DNA of 64,000 nt from Achromobacter pestifer (GCF_902859625.1 NZ_CADIJX010000008.1:99014-163013); one strand, 5' to 3'. Positions 19,372 to 29,043 are shown, counted from the stretch's first letter. The notes: generated from the letters alone by a model not told the origin. Made by a program: numbers and translations.

Positions 19372-20250
19372 ATGAAAGATCAGGACGCGCACTTCGACAG
19401 CCTGCTGCCGCCTCTGCGGCTGGACCGGCGAGGCTTCATTGCCACGACGGTGGCCGCGGGCTTTTCGCTGGCGGCCGGCACGGCCGTCGCCCAGACGGCG
19501 ATAGCCACGGACGCCAAGGGGTTGTTGGCGGGCAAGATTGATATCCCGACGGCGGATGGCAAGATGCCCGCGTATCGCGCGGCGCCACAAGGCAAGAAGG
19601 GCCTGGCCACGGTGATTGTGGTGTCGGAGATTTTCGGCGTGCACGAGTACATTCAGGACGTGTGCCGCCGCTTGGCCCACCTGGGCTATCTGGCCATTGC
19701 GCCCGAGCTTTTCGCGCGCCAAGGCGATCCGTCGAAGTACACCGAGATTCCGAAGTTGCAGGCCGAGATCATCGGCAAGGTGCCGGATTCGCAGGTCCAG
19801 GGCGACCTGGACGCGACCGCCAAGTGGGCGGCGGCCAATGGCGGCGACGCGGACAAGCTCGGCATCGTGGGGTTCTGCTGGGGCGGCCGCCAGGTGTGGT
19901 TGTATGCGGCGCATAACCCGAAGCTCAAGGCGGGCGCGGCGTTCTACGGCCAATTGGCGGGCGAACCCAGCGAACTGAAGCCCAAGTCGGTGCTAAGCCT
20001 GGTGAATGATCTGAAGGCGCCCGTGCTGGGGGCTTACGGTGGCAAGGACGCCGGCATTCCGCAGACGGACGTGGACCGCATGCGGATCGAACTGGCCAAG
20101 GGGCCGGCGGCGGCGAAGGCGTCCAGGATCGATGTGTACCCAGACGCCCCGCATGCGTTTCATGCGGACTACCGGCCGTCTTATCGCAAGGCCGAGGCCG
20201 AGCAGGCGTGGACCCGCATGTTGGATTGGTTCAAGCAGAACGGGCTCTGA
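19372..20250 (+). CDS. dienelactone hydrolase family protein with Tat signal
   Basis: A 292-residue alpha/beta hydrolase. The N-terminus has a twin-arginine signal (DRRGFIATTVAAGFSLAAG, about residues 19-37) and an AQT cleavage region, so it should be exported folded. The nucleophile is Cys in GFCWGGRQ near residue 166, with Asp in GGKDAG and His in DAPHAFHADY completing the Cys-Asp-His triad of the family. AGGAG precedes the ATG. The true substrate is unknown; many such proteins are not part of aromatic degradation, and no catabolic genes flank it. Confidence 0.85.
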   Translation: MKDQDAHFDSLLPPLRLDRRGFIATTVAAGFSLAAGTAVAQTAIATDAKGLLAGKIDIPTADGKMPAYRAAPQGKKGLATVIVVSEIFGVHEYIQDVCRRLAHLGYLAIAPELFARQGDPSKYTEIPKLQAEIIGKVPDSQVQGDLDATAKWAAANGGDADKLGIVGFCWGGRQVWLYAAHNPKLKAGAAFYGQLAGEPSELKPKSVLSLVNDLKAPVLGAYGGKDAGIPQTDVDRMRIELAKGPAAAKASRIDVYPDAPHAFHADYRPSYRKAEAEQAWTRMLDWFKQNGL

Positions 20251-20319
20251 TCGGGCGGGGCGGTGTACGCCGCCCCTATCCCTTTACCCCTATCCCTTTT
20301 CCCTATCTCCTCGCCAGAT

Positions 20320-20745
20320 TCACTGCGCGCTCTCCCCTGGCAGGCCATCGCTGACTTCCGCCAGGGCATTCTTCATGTCCTCGTAGCTCATGACGCGCTC
20401 GTTCTGGAAGCTGCCCAGTACGCCCCGGCATCCATCCACGTTCGAGCGCTTCATCTCGTCCATCATGGTTTTGCCTTCGGCCAGGCCCTGTTGATAAAGG
20501 GTGTCGTAGCGGTTCGACGAAAAACCGTATTCCTTCGCGTACTGCGTCAGGTTCGTCTTCGACGTGGCCTGGTGCTGGGCCAGATCGGGTTCCGAGGCGC
20601 CGCAGGCGCGGGCTGCGCCATTGGAGGCGCCAGCGGCGGTCACGAAGGAATCATATTGGGCTTGTTCGGCGGCGTCGGGTGCGGCCCAGGTCGGAGCGGC
20701 GGCGGTGGCCAGAACCCAGGCCAGGCCTGTCAAGATCGTGCGCAT
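20320..20745 (-). CDS. secreted protein of unknown function
   Basis: A 141-residue protein not recognised as a named family. A Sec signal peptide (residues 1-22, ending TWAAP) precedes a helical, soluble domain of about 119 residues containing two Cys (RACGAS and DGCRGV) that could form one disulfide. A GGAGATT ribosome site precedes the ATG. It lies alone between two plus-strand genes. Coding is supported by the signal peptide and by wobble-position GC. Confidence 0.65.
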   Translation of the reverse strand: MRTILTGLAWVLATAAAPTWAAPDAAEQAQYDSFVTAAGASNGAARACGASEPDLAQHQATSKTNLTQYAKEYGFSSNRYDTLYQQGLAEGKTMMDEMKRSNVDGCRGVLGSFQNERVMSYEDMKNALAEVSDGLPGESAQ

Positions 20746-20986
20746 TGGTGAATCTCCGCGTGATGCCCGCGAGCCAGCCAGCGGTTCGGACGGGCGAGGG
20801 TTACTGCAACATTATGGCAATCAGCCGTTTCCAGGCCGTGAGACTGGAGTGTTGAGTCGTTTCAGACTGTGCATCTTCTTTTCCCGGCGTCTTGCCGGCA
20901 GCAGGCCGGCCGCGCAGGAACTATGATGGAGGATGTGAGGCGCTCCTGCCTCAATGCATCACCCCCCAATTATTCTGGAGATCACC

Positions 20987-21490
20987 ATGACGATCAAAGT
21001 CGGCGACCGCGTGCCGGATGGCACCCTGACCGAATTCATCGAAACCGAATCCGCCGGCTGCTCGCTGGGTCCCAATGCGTTCCAGGTTGCAGACCTGACC
21101 CGCGGCAAGACCATTGCCCTGTTCGCCCTGCCGGGCGCCTTCACCCCGACCTGCTCGGCCAAGCATCTGCCGGGCTACGTGGAGCAAGCTGCCGCGCTGA
21201 AGGCCAAGGGCGTGGACGAGATCTGGTGCGTGTCGGTCAACGACGCTTTCGTCATGGGCGCCTGGGGCCGCGAGCAAAAGACGGAAGGCAAGGTTCGCAT
21301 GTTGGCCGACGGCTCGGCGCTGTGGACCAAGGAACTGGGTCTGGAACTGGACCTGATCGCGCGCGGCATGGGCGTGCGTTCGCAGCGCTACTCGGCGCTG
21401 ATCGTCGACGGTGTGGTCAAGCACCTGAACGTGGAAGCGGCTGGCAAGTTTGAAGTCAGCGACGCCGCCACGATGTTGTCGCAAGCCTGA
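20987..21490 (+). CDS. peroxiredoxin, Prx5 type
   Basis: A 167-residue thiol peroxidase. The peroxidatic Cys is in PGAFTPTCSAKHLPGY (about residue 50), the signature of the Prx5 subgroup, and the conserved 'SVNDAFVMGAWG' follows. It reduces hydroperoxides using a thiol donor, probably glutathione/glutaredoxin. An upstream in-frame ATG at 20954 exists, but the ATG at 20987 has CTGGAG just ahead and gives the family N-terminus MTIKVGDRVPDGTL. A TATGAT hexamer at 20927-20932 may be a -10 element. Confidence 0.93.
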   Translation: MTIKVGDRVPDGTLTEFIETESAGCSLGPNAFQVADLTRGKTIALFALPGAFTPTCSAKHLPGYVEQAAALKAKGVDEIWCVSVNDAFVMGAWGREQKTEGKVRMLADGSALWTKELGLELDLIARGMGVRSQRYSALIVDGVVKHLNVEAAGKFEVSDAATMLSQA

Positions 21491-21553
21491 TCCAACGTAG
21501 TTCCTGTTTTACCGCTCAACGCGGCGGGCAGCCTTTTGCCGCCCGCCGCGTGA

Positions 21554-22966
21554 ATGCCAGCAGCGGTTGCCAACGCCATGCTCGCCACCATCTCCTCTTT
21601 CTCGTCGCTCTATTTCGCGACCTTGCTGATGCTTATCGGCACGGGTCTGTTCAACACCTACATGGGCTTGCGCCTGACGGCGCAGTCCGTCAGCGAAGTG
21701 TGGATCGGCGTTCTGATCGCCGGCTATTACCTGGGTCTGGTGTGTGGCGCGCGGCTCGGTCACCGGTTGATCATCCGCGTGGGTCACATCCGTGCGTTCG
21801 TCGCCTGTGCGGCCATCGCCACGAGCATGATCCTGGCGCAGACGCTGGTTGATTCCATGCCGCTGTGGCTGGTGTTCCGTCTGATTTCAGGCGTGGTGAT
21901 GGTGACCGAATTCATGGTCATCGAAAGCTGGCTCAACGAGCAGACTGAAAACCATCAGCGGGGCCGGGTATTTTCGGTCTACATGGTGGTGTCGGGCCTG
22001 GGCACGGTGCTGGGGCAATTGGCGCTGACGGCCTATGCCACCCTGGACCTGCGCCCGCTGACGCTGGTGGCCATGTGCCTGGTGCTGTGCCTGGTGCCGA
22101 TCGCCGTCACGGCGCGTTCCCACCCGCCCACGCCGCTGCCCGCGCCACTGGATATCCGCTTCTTCATGCGCCGGGTACCGCTATCCATGACGGTGCTGTT
22201 CGTGGCGGGCAATCTGTCCGGGGCCTTTTATGGGCTGGCGGCGGTCTACGGCGCCAAGCATGGCTTGTCCACGTCGCAGGCGGCGATCTTCGTGGCTGCG
22301 GCCGTCACTGCCGGCCTGTTGTCCCAATGGCCGATGGGCTGGCTGTCCGACCGCATCAACCGTGCCGGGCTGATCCGCTTCAACGCGATGCTGCTGGTGC
22401 TGCTGCCTACCGTGATGTGGGGCTGGCTGACCCTGCCGTACTGGGCGCTGGTGGCCATGTCCTGCGTCTTTGGCGTGTTGCAGTTCACGCTGTATCCGCT
22501 GGGCGCGGCATTCGCGAATGACCACGTCGAGTCCGAACGCCGCGTCAGCCTGTCTGCCGTGTTGCTCATGACCTATGGCGTGGGCGCTTGTATCGGCCCC
22601 ATGGTCGCGGGCTTGTTGATGTCGCTGGCTGGTCCCAGCATGTATTACGTCTTCATTTCGGCTTGCGCCTTGATTCTGGTGTGGCAGGTGCGTCCGACGC
22701 GCGTCACCGGTGCGCATCAGGTGGATGAAGCTCCCACGCACTTTGTCGCCATGCCCGATACGCTGCAAAGCTCGCCGGCCTCGGCCGTGCTGGACCCGCG
22801 CGTGGACCCCGAAAACGATATCGCGATGGAAATGGTGCACCCCGACCCGTCGGCGGCGCCGACGCCTGCGCCCTCAGAACCCACGACTGCCGATGTGCCC
22901 GCAGCCGGCGCTGCCGAGCCCCAGGCCGACGACAGCGCCGAGCAAGAGCGCCGCACCGGCACCTGA
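21554..22966 (+). CDS. MFS transporter, YcaD-like, with long acidic Pro/Ala tail
   Basis: A 470-residue 12-helix transporter with the motif 'GYYLGLVCGARLGHRLI' and 'WLSDRINRAGLIRFN' in the loops, like the uncharacterised YcaD/UMF group. The helices end near residue 385 and a tail of about 85 residues rich in Pro, Ala and acidic residues follows, probably disordered in the cytoplasm. No strong ribosome site is visible; ATG at 21578 is an alternative start. The substrate is unknown. Confidence 0.75.
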   Translation: MPAAVANAMLATISSFSSLYFATLLMLIGTGLFNTYMGLRLTAQSVSEVWIGVLIAGYYLGLVCGARLGHRLIIRVGHIRAFVACAAIATSMILAQTLVDSMPLWLVFRLISGVVMVTEFMVIESWLNEQTENHQRGRVFSVYMVVSGLGTVLGQLALTAYATLDLRPLTLVAMCLVLCLVPIAVTARSHPPTPLPAPLDIRFFMRRVPLSMTVLFVAGNLSGAFYGLAAVYGAKHGLSTSQAAIFVAAAVTAGLLSQWPMGWLSDRINRAGLIRFNAMLLVLLPTVMWGWLTLPYWALVAMSCVFGVLQFTLYPLGAAFANDHVESERRVSLSAVLLMTYGVGACIGPMVAGLLMSLAGPSMYYVFISACALILVWQVRPTRVTGAHQVDEAPTHFVAMPDTLQSSPASAVLDPRVDPENDIAMEMVHPDPSAAPTPAPSEPTTADVPAAGAAEPQADDSAEQERRTGT

Positions 22967-22974
22967 TCTGTCGT

Positions 22975-23841
22975 CTACCAGGGCGCCATCAGCACGATGG
23001 CGGCCAGTGCCAGCGCAATGCCCAGCGCGTTGATGCGTGTCAGCGGTTCGCGGAAGGCCAGTGCGCCAACCAGGGTGCCCAGCGTGATCACCCCCATGTT
23101 CATCGACGCAAACACCAGCGCGGGATGCTCGGGCAGCGACTGATGGGCGCGGATGTAGGTCAGGATATTGCCGAAGTTGGCCAGACCCAGCGCCACGCCC
23201 GCCAGCACATGCCGGCATTGCCAACGCACCCGGCGGTACAGCAGATAGGCCAGCATCAGCACACCTGACAGGACAAAGGCCAGCAACAAGCCTCCAGCGA
23301 AGGCGGTGCCGGCGCGCGCCACCTGCTTGAACAGAATGTCGATGACGCCATAGCCCGCCCAGACCACCAGGGGCCACAGCCAGGCTGCCCGGCTATCCGC
23401 GATGCCCTGCGAGGCGGCGGGGCGCCGCAGCAGGCAGGCCAGCGCGCTGAACGCCATCAGGATCGCCGCCAGCTTGCGGCCGCTGATGGATTCACCGAAG
23501 AGCAGGAAGGCCGCCAGCAGGGGAATGAAGAGCGACAGGCGTTGCGCGGCGTCGCTGCGCACGATGCCGGCATGGCGCACCGCCACGGCCATCGCCAGGA
23601 AGACGCTGGGCAGCAACACGCCCAGCGCCGCAAGCACGAGCCAGGGCGTCTGCGGCGTCACCAGCGTTGCGGGGTCCGGGCGCAGCACGCCCCAGCAGAG
23701 CAGGGCGGCCATCGCGTAATTCACGGTGATGGCCTGGCGCACGTCCACGTCGTACCGGCGAGCCAGCTTCAGCAGTACCGCGACGGTGACGCTGCACGCG
23801 ACGCTTGCCAGCAGATACAGGACGCCAGGTGTCAGCGGCAC
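22975..23841 (-). CDS. EamA/DMT-superfamily transporter
   Basis: A 288-residue protein with ten hydrophobic segments in two EamA repeats. The frame is open further upstream (to 23994), but that part reads as a shadow of bioB; the GTG at 23841 gives '[17 protein letters not shown]', a normal DMT start, and overlaps the bioB 3' end by 10 bp. It probably exports or imports a small metabolite. It would be co-transcribed with bioB. A biotin-related role is possible only by position. Confidence 0.75.
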   Translation of the reverse strand: MPLTPGVLYLLASVACSVTVAVLLKLARRYDVDVRQAITVNYAMAALLCWGVLRPDPATLVTPQTPWLVLAALGVLLPSVFLAMAVAVRHAGIVRSDAAQRLSLFIPLLAAFLLFGESISGRKLAAILMAFSALACLLRRPAASQGIADSRAAWLWPLVVWAGYGVIDILFKQVARAGTAFAGGLLLAFVLSGVLMLAYLLYRRVRWQCRHVLAGVALGLANFGNILTYIRAHQSLPEHPALVFASMNMGVITLGTLVGALAFREPLTRINALGIALALAAIVLMAPW

Positions 23842-24857
23842 GTGGCGCCGTCGGCGTGCTGATGTTGATGCTGGGACGCATCGACATGCATCCCCAAGCG
23901 TTGCAGCAGGCGCTGGTCGGCTTCCATTTGGGGATTGGCGGTGGTCAGCAGCGCGTCGCCGTAGAACATGGAGTTGGCGCCCGCCATGAAACACAACGCT
24001 TGCAGCGCGTCATCCATGGTTTCGCGACCGGCCGACAGACGCACCGCGGCGCGCGGCATGGTGATGCGCGCAACGGCGATGGTGCGCACGAACTCGAACG
24101 GGTCCAGGGCTTCGACGTTGGCCAGCGGCGTGCCTTCGACCTGCACCAGATTGTTGATCGGCACCGATTCGGGATAAGGCTCCATGCTGGCCAGTTGGGC
24201 GATCAGGCCGGCGCGCTCGCGCCGGGATTCGCCCATGCCCACGATGCCGCCGCAACAGACGTTGATGCCTGCATCGCGCACGCGGTCCAGCGTGTCCAGG
24301 CGGTCCTGGTAGGTCCGGGTGGAAATGATCTTGCCGTAGAACTCGGGCGAGGTGTCCAGATTGTGGTTGTAGTAGTCCAGCCCGGCTTCTTTCAGTTGTT
24401 CGGCCTGGCCATCGCGCAGCATGCCCAAGGTGACGCAGGTTTCCAGGCCCAGCGCCTTCACCGCCGTGACCATTTCGGCCACGGCCTCCAGGTGGTGCGG
24501 CTTGGGGCTGCGCCAGGCAGCGCCCATGCAGAAGCGTTGCGCACCGCCTGCCTGGGCGGCGCGGGCGGCAGTGACGACGTCTTCCAGCGGCATCAGCTTG
24601 TCGGCGTCCAGTCCGGTGTCGTAGTGCGAGGACTGAGGGCAGTACGCACAGTCCTCGGGGCAGCCACCGGTCTTGATCGACAGCAGGCTGGACAACTGGA
24701 TGGCGTTCGGATCGAAATGGGCGCGGTGGGTTTGCTGGGCACGGTGCACCAGATCCATGAACGGCAGCTCGTAAAGCGCGATGACGTCAGCGGCGCTCCA
24801 GGCGGGGGCGGGCATGTGCTTGGTCGTCGTCGGAACGGGGATGTAGGCGGTCTGCAT
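23832..24857 (-). CDS. bioB: biotin synthase BioB
   Basis: A 341-residue radical SAM enzyme that inserts sulfur into dethiobiotin. The radical SAM motif is [10 protein letters not shown] (about residue 70) and the family segment '[18 protein letters not shown]' is present. ATG at 24857 is chosen: AGGAG lies 8 nt upstream and the product starts MQTAYIPVP; the frame continues upstream without support. The C-terminus is His-rich ([13 protein letters not shown]). No other bio genes are in the window. Confidence 0.96.
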   Translation of the reverse strand: MQTAYIPVPTTTKHMPAPAWSAADVIALYELPFMDLVHRAQQTHRAHFDPNAIQLSSLLSIKTGGCPEDCAYCPQSSHYDTGLDADKLMPLEDVVTAARAAQAGGAQRFCMGAAWRSPKPHHLEAVAEMVTAVKALGLETCVTLGMLRDGQAEQLKEAGLDYYNHNLDTSPEFYGKIISTRTYQDRLDTLDRVRDAGINVCCGGIVGMGESRRERAGLIAQLASMEPYPESVPINNLVQVEGTPLANVEALDPFEFVRTIAVARITMPRAAVRLSAGRETMDDALQALCFMAGANSMFYGDALLTTANPQMEADQRLLQRLGMHVDASQHQHQHADGATCR

Positions 24858-25035
24858 GAACGGGCTCCTGTCGGTCTTGCGGGAATCACGCCGCTTGCCG
24901 GAAAGCAAGGACGGGATCGGCGGATCGTAAGAAGCTGCGCCGGGTTTGCGCAATGCGGGCCAATGGGCTGGAAATGGAGGGGTTTAACGCGCCAATAAGC
25001 GAATATGAAGGATATTGGGCGCCGCCAATGACTAA

Positions 25036-25062
25036 CGCGGCGTCATCTTCGTTGACGCCGCG
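25036..25062 (-). terminator. perfect 10-bp hairpin downstream of the PAS-LuxR gene
   Basis: CGCGGCGTCA (25036-25045) and TGACGCCGCG (25053-25062) close a 7-nt loop. A second small palindrome, CCAATT-gtaa-AATTGG, is at 25081-25096, next to the stop codon. Neither has a clear T-run, so termination is a guess; the 250-bp gap also must hold the bioB promoter, which was not recognised. Confidence 0.4.
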
Positions 25063-25107
25063 ACCTCGGATATTTTGCTTCCAATTGTAAAATTGGATCT
25101 GTCAGGC

Positions 25108-26601
25108 TTATTTCGAGGCTGGTTTGTCCCGAATACGGGTCGATTCATGGCCAGTGATGCCGCGGTCGCGTGCCCATACGATCGCCGCGCTGCGCCGGTG
25201 CACGCCAATCTTGCTGTAGATCGTGGCCACGTGGTTGCGCACGGTATTGCGCGACAGTTTCAGGCTCTTGGCGATGCCATCGTCATCATGGCCCTGGCAC
25301 AGCAAGCCCAGCACTTCGCGTTCGCGCGTTGTCAGTTGCGCCAGTTCGGCCACGTCGCGGGTGGCGGGGGCGGGCTCGCGCAGTTGCGCCAGTTTTTCGA
25401 TGATGCCCCGGCTGAACCAGGACGTGTCCTGCATGACGGCCTCGATCGCCGCCAATAGTTCCGTTTCGGAGCGTTTGCGCTCCGTGATGTCCTGCATCAC
25501 GATCAGCAGACGCGGCTGGCCGCCGATCATCACTGGTTCGGCCGACACCAGGCAGTCCAGTTTGTCGCCGTCCTGCGTGCTTAGCGTGGCCTCGCGGTTG
25601 CGTGCGCTTTCGCCGCGCTTCAGGCTGGCGTTCATGCCCTCGTAGGGCTGCAAGCCCAAGTCCGTCAGCGCCTTGCCCGCGCTGTCTGTCGGCGATGCGC
25701 CGGTTGCCGCCGCGAATGCCTCGTTGATGTCCAGCACCAGCAGGGTGTCGCCTTCGCATACCGCCATTGGCACCGGAGCCAGGCGAAAGGCTTTGGAGAA
25801 TCGTTCTTCGCTTTCACGCAGCGCCAGTTCAGTGCGCTTGCGCGCTTCCAGATCGATGAAGGTGAACAGCATGCAGGGCTCGTCCTGCATGTCGATGGGC
25901 TGGCCTGCGACCATCACGAATTTCGCGCCGCCGTCCGCCAGTTTCACCACGCCTTCGCGCTGTGTGATGGTTTGGCCTTCATTCAATTTGGCCACCGCGG
26001 ATTCCTTGTCTTCGCCGCCGTCCAGCACGTCCAGTTCATAAGCTGACTTGCCCAGCACGGTGTCGCGCGTGTAGCCCGTCATTTCCAGAAAGCCCTGGTT
26101 CACCTTTACGTAGCGCAGATCGGACAGCCGGCAAATCAGCGCGGGGGCGGGATTGGCGGCGAAGGTGCGCTCAAAGCGTTGTTCGGCGTTCAGGTGCGCG
26201 GTCTGGTCGTGCAGGATCAGGACGCGGTAGTCGACGCCATTGCCGCCGTCCAGGTTCAGGCCGCGAGCACGCAGATTCCGCAGAAATTCATCATCGTCCT
26301 TGCGGCTCAGATCCAGCAGCAGGTCATCAAATGGCTCGCCGGCGGCCAGTCGGTCCAGCGGGTACTGGCGGGCGGATACGCGGTGATGGTTGCGATAGGT
26401 CAGCGTATAGCGCTTGCGATAGCCGGCGGGGGTGCCGCCCAGCTCTTGCAGCGTTTCCACGCCATGCAGTTCTAGTGCGCTGTCGTTGGCCCAGGTGATG
26501 GCGCCGTCAGGTTCGAGCACGATGATGCCTTCATTTAACCCCGCGATGATGCTTTGGAGGTGTTGGCGATGTGCTTGGGGTGCGGCGGCGTCTTCGGTCA
26601 C
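25108..26601 (-). CDS. PAS-domain LuxR-type transcriptional regulator
   Basis: A regulator of about 497 residues with three PAS-like sensor domains and no kinase or receiver domain. PAS segments include 'GLNEGIIVLEPDGAITWAND', 'VNQGFLEMTGYTRDTVLGKS' and 'VLDINEAFAAATGASPTDSAG'. The C-terminal LuxR HTH is 'LTTREREVLGLLCQGHDDD' followed by KSLKLSRNTVRNHV. It looks like a one-component sensor in which the PAS domains bind a ligand or cofactor. The frame is open to 26649; GTG at 26601 has an AAGAGG site 5 nt upstream and is chosen with low certainty. Targets are unknown. Confidence 0.8.
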   Translation of the reverse strand: MTEDAAAPQAHRQHLQSIIAGLNEGIIVLEPDGAITWANDSALELHGVETLQELGGTPAGYRKRYTLTYRNHHRVSARQYPLDRLAAGEPFDDLLLDLSRKDDDEFLRNLRARGLNLDGGNGVDYRVLILHDQTAHLNAEQRFERTFAANPAPALICRLSDLRYVKVNQGFLEMTGYTRDTVLGKSAYELDVLDGGEDKESAVAKLNEGQTITQREGVVKLADGGAKFVMVAGQPIDMQDEPCMLFTFIDLEARKRTELALRESEERFSKAFRLAPVPMAVCEGDTLLVLDINEAFAAATGASPTDSAGKALTDLGLQPYEGMNASLKRGESARNREATLSTQDGDKLDCLVSAEPVMIGGQPRLLIVMQDITERKRSETELLAAIEAVMQDTSWFSRGIIEKLAQLREPAPATRDVAELAQLTTREREVLGLLCQGHDDDGIAKSLKLSRNTVRNHVATIYSKIGVHRRSAAIVWARDRGITGHESTRIRDKPASK

Positions 26602-26730
26602 GTAGGCCTCTTCGGTTCGCATGCATGAGCACACAGGATGAAGGCGCATGACGATGCTGTCCAGAGAGCAAAACGGACGAGTCTTCGCGGTGGGGGAGGA
26701 GGGTAGAGAGCGTGGCGGGCGCAGAAAAGC

Positions 26731-26754
26731 AAAAAGCTCCGGAATCCGGAGCTT
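26731..26754 (-). terminator. terminator after the distal tRNA-Asp
   Basis: Stem AGCTCCGG/CCGGAGCT closes a 3-nt loop; on the minus strand it is followed by TTTTTGCTTTT. It lies 38 bp beyond the tRNA-Asp gene and ends the tRNA cluster. Confidence 0.85.
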
Positions 26755-26791
26755 CTGCGATGCACTGCCATGTGATCAAGCACAAGGTGCT

Positions 26792-26868
26792 TGGCGGAGC
26801 GGACGGGGCTCGAACCCGCGACCCCCGGCGTGACAGGCCGGTATTCTAACCAACTGAACTACCGCTCC
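26792..26868 (-). tRNA. tRNA-Asp (GTC), copy 2
   Basis: A 77-nt cloverleaf with acceptor stem GGAGCGG/CCGCTCC, encoded CCA, GTTCGAGCC T-loop and anticodon GTC (complement of 26832-26834). Sequence is the same as the copy at 27245-27321. Confidence 0.97.
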
Positions 26869-26938
26869 GCAGCGGTGTACTCAACTTCATCACTACACTG
26901 CGGTGTCAAGGCAGCTTGGTACTACATGCCAAAAAAGC

Positions 26939-27014
26939 TGGCGTCCCCTAGGGGATTCGAACCCCTGTACTCACCGTGAAAGGGTGATGTCCTAGGCCTC
27001 TAGACGAAGGGGAC
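26939..27014 (-). tRNA. tRNA-Glu (TTC), copy 2
   Basis: A 76-nt cloverleaf starting GTCCCCTTCG with encoded CCA and anticodon TTC within CCCTTTCACGG. Same sequence as the copy at 27424-27499. Confidence 0.97.
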
Positions 27015-27061
27015 CTGAACTTGAACAGAACTGCTAAAAACTTTACTACGGTACTGCGTAC

Positions 27062-27137
<76 letters not shown>

Positions 27138-27193
27138 CAGGGGTCCTATGTTGTTCCGGACTTCAAACAACAAGGTCTCACACTCTATAAAAG

Positions 27194-27216
27194 CAAAAAG
27201 CCCCGAAGACGGAGCT
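27194..27216 (-). terminator. terminator between the two Ala-Glu-Asp tRNA sets
   Basis: In the minus-strand RNA, AGCUCCG pairs with CGGGGCU (one G-U pair) and is followed by UUUUUGCUUUU. It lies 29 bp after the first tRNA-Asp and would split the cluster into two transcripts. Confidence 0.7.
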
Positions 27217-27244
27217 CTTGAAAGACTCAGAGCGAGAGAGCTTT

Positions 27245-27321
27245 TGGCGGAGCGGACGGGGCTCGAACCCGCGACCCCCGGCGTGACAGGCCGGTATTCT
27301 AACCAACTGAACTACCGCTCC
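27245..27321 (-). tRNA. tRNA-Asp (GTC), copy 1
   Basis: A 77-nt cloverleaf with encoded CCA and anticodon GTC; same sequence as the copy at 26792-26868. It is third in the upstream Ala-Glu-Asp set. Confidence 0.97.
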
Positions 27322-27423
27322 GCAGCGGCTTACTCAACTACTTTGTCACTTCAACTGCATTTATCTACTGCGTATTTATGTACTGCTTTACTGCATTGGT
27401 ACTGCAACTTGCTGCCAGTAAAC

Positions 27424-27499
27424 TGGCGTCCCCTAGGGGATTCGAACCCCTGTACTCACCGTGAAAGGGTGATGTCCTAGGCCTCTAGACGAAGGGGAC
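27424..27499 (-). tRNA. tRNA-Glu (TTC), copy 1
   Basis: A 76-nt cloverleaf with encoded CCA and anticodon TTC; second in the upstream Ala-Glu-Asp set. Confidence 0.97.
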
Positions 27500-27540
27500 T
27501 TGGACTTGCAAATACTGGTACTACGTTCTTCGCTGTTGAC

Positions 27541-27616
<76 letters not shown>

Positions 27617-27980
27617 GTTTCTCTAATCAATTCCTGCTACGTTTTACGACTGAAACACACGTTTTATGGTGCGCTTTTTCGTAGTTCGTTGCCGGTTTTG
27701 TTTAGTGCCGTTGGCGAAGAAACGAGATTATGCACGAACAAAATGGGGTGTGCAAGTCGCTTGGGGGCAAAAAGCGTAAAACCGGTCAAAAAAAGGGGTC
27801 CGGAACGGTTTTTTTGCGCATTTCGTGCGCATTTTCACCACAGAGACATGCCAGGCGATTGGTGCAGATTTCAGGAAAATCAACGACTTGTGCGAATGCT
27901 ATGGTGAGGATGAAATTTTTTATTCATCATGCGGCTTTCGCGTGAAAAAAGTGTGGTCGCATTCACATGGGCATTCCGGC
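27617..27980. other. AT-rich intergenic region between the tRNA cluster and the aldo/keto reductase gene
   Basis: These 364 bp hold no supported gene. Base composition is clearly poorer in GC than the surroundings. It must contain the minus-strand tRNA promoter near 27617-27690 and the plus-strand promoter of the reductase gene. Visible structures are an AAAACCG/CGGTTTT pair around 27779-27812 enclosing CCGG/CCGG, and a GCGCA-tttcg-TGCGC hairpin at 27816-27830. Confidence 0.5.
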
Positions 27981-29036
27981 ATGAGCAACAAGACTTCGTT
28001 TCCCACTCGGCCGTTGGGGCGCAGCGGCATGGACATCACGCGCATTGGCCTGGGTGCGTGGGCAATGGGCGGCAACGGCTGGGCCGTGGGCTGGGGGCCG
28101 CAGGATGACGCGGATTCCATCGCCGCCATTCGCCTTGCGGTGGATCGCGGCATCAACTGGATTGATACCGCGGCGGTATACGGCCTGGGTCACTCCGAAG
28201 AGATCGTGCGCCGCGCACTGGCACAGATGGCTCCCGCCGACAGGCCCTATGTCTTCACGAAATGCGGACTTACCTGGTCGGCCGACAATCCGCTGGCGCC
28301 ACCGCGGCGCACGGGTGCGCCCGCCAGTATCCGGCGCGAAATCGAGGATTCACTGCGACGGTTGGGGATAGAACGCATCGACCTTTATCAGATGCATTGG
28401 CCGGCAGGCGACGGCACGCCGATCGAAACCTATTGGCAGGAATTGCTGGACCTGAAGCAGGCGGGCAAGGTGGGCGCCATTGGCTTGTCGAACCACAACC
28501 TGGCGCAATTGCAGGACGCCGAAACGGTGGGACATGTGGATTCCCTGCAACCCCCGTTCTCGGCGATTCAGCGCACGGCGGGCGCGGACCTGATTCCGTG
28601 GTGCGCTGAGCATGACATCGGCGTCATCGTCTACAGCCCGATGCAATCCGGCCTGCTGACCGGCCGCTTTTCCGCCGAGCGGGCACGTGCGCTTCCGGCG
28701 GACGATTGGCGCTCGCGGCATGCGGAGTTCATGCCGCCCAATCTGGCGCGGAATCTGGCGTTGGCCGATGCGTTCAAGCCCATTGCCGAACGGCATGGCA
28801 CGACCGTGGCGGCGGTGGCTGCCGCGTGGACGTTGGCATGGCCCGGGGTGACCGGCGCCATTGTCGGCGCGCGCAGCGCCGCGCAAGTCGATGGGCTGTT
28901 GGGCGCCGCGGAATTGGAGTTGGATGGCGACGATCTGGACGCCATCGCCGAGGCGATCGAACTGACGGGCGCTGGCACCGGGCCGGTGCGCCCGCCGGAA
29001 GACAGCGCCAAGCTGCCCGCCAACCTGTTCGCCTGA
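27981..29036 (+). CDS. aldo/keto reductase
   Basis: A 351-residue NADPH-dependent oxidoreductase with a TIM barrel. Members of the catalytic tetrad are visible: Asp and Tyr in NWIDTAAVYGLGHSEE, Lys in VFTKCG and His in YQMHWPAG. The C-terminal cofactor-binding part includes 'GVTGAIVGARSAAQVDGL'. ATG at 27981 is chosen because the protein then begins just ahead of the conserved RPLGRSGMDITRIGLG; the upstream open frame lies in AT-rich non-coding sequence. The physiological substrate is unknown. Confidence 0.9.
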   Translation: MSNKTSFPTRPLGRSGMDITRIGLGAWAMGGNGWAVGWGPQDDADSIAAIRLAVDRGINWIDTAAVYGLGHSEEIVRRALAQMAPADRPYVFTKCGLTWSADNPLAPPRRTGAPASIRREIEDSLRRLGIERIDLYQMHWPAGDGTPIETYWQELLDLKQAGKVGAIGLSNHNLAQLQDAETVGHVDSLQPPFSAIQRTAGADLIPWCAEHDIGVIVYSPMQSGLLTGRFSAERARALPADDWRSRHAEFMPPNLARNLALADAFKPIAERHGTTVAAVAAAWTLAWPGVTGAIVGARSAAQVDGLLGAAELELDGDDLDAIAEAIELTGAGTGPVRPPEDSAKLPANLFA

Positions 29037-29043
29037 AACCGGA

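Noticed and set aside
27825..27980. N-terminal extension of the aldo/keto reductase
   Set aside because: The extra 52 residues are coded by AT-rich intergenic sequence and precede the normal family start.
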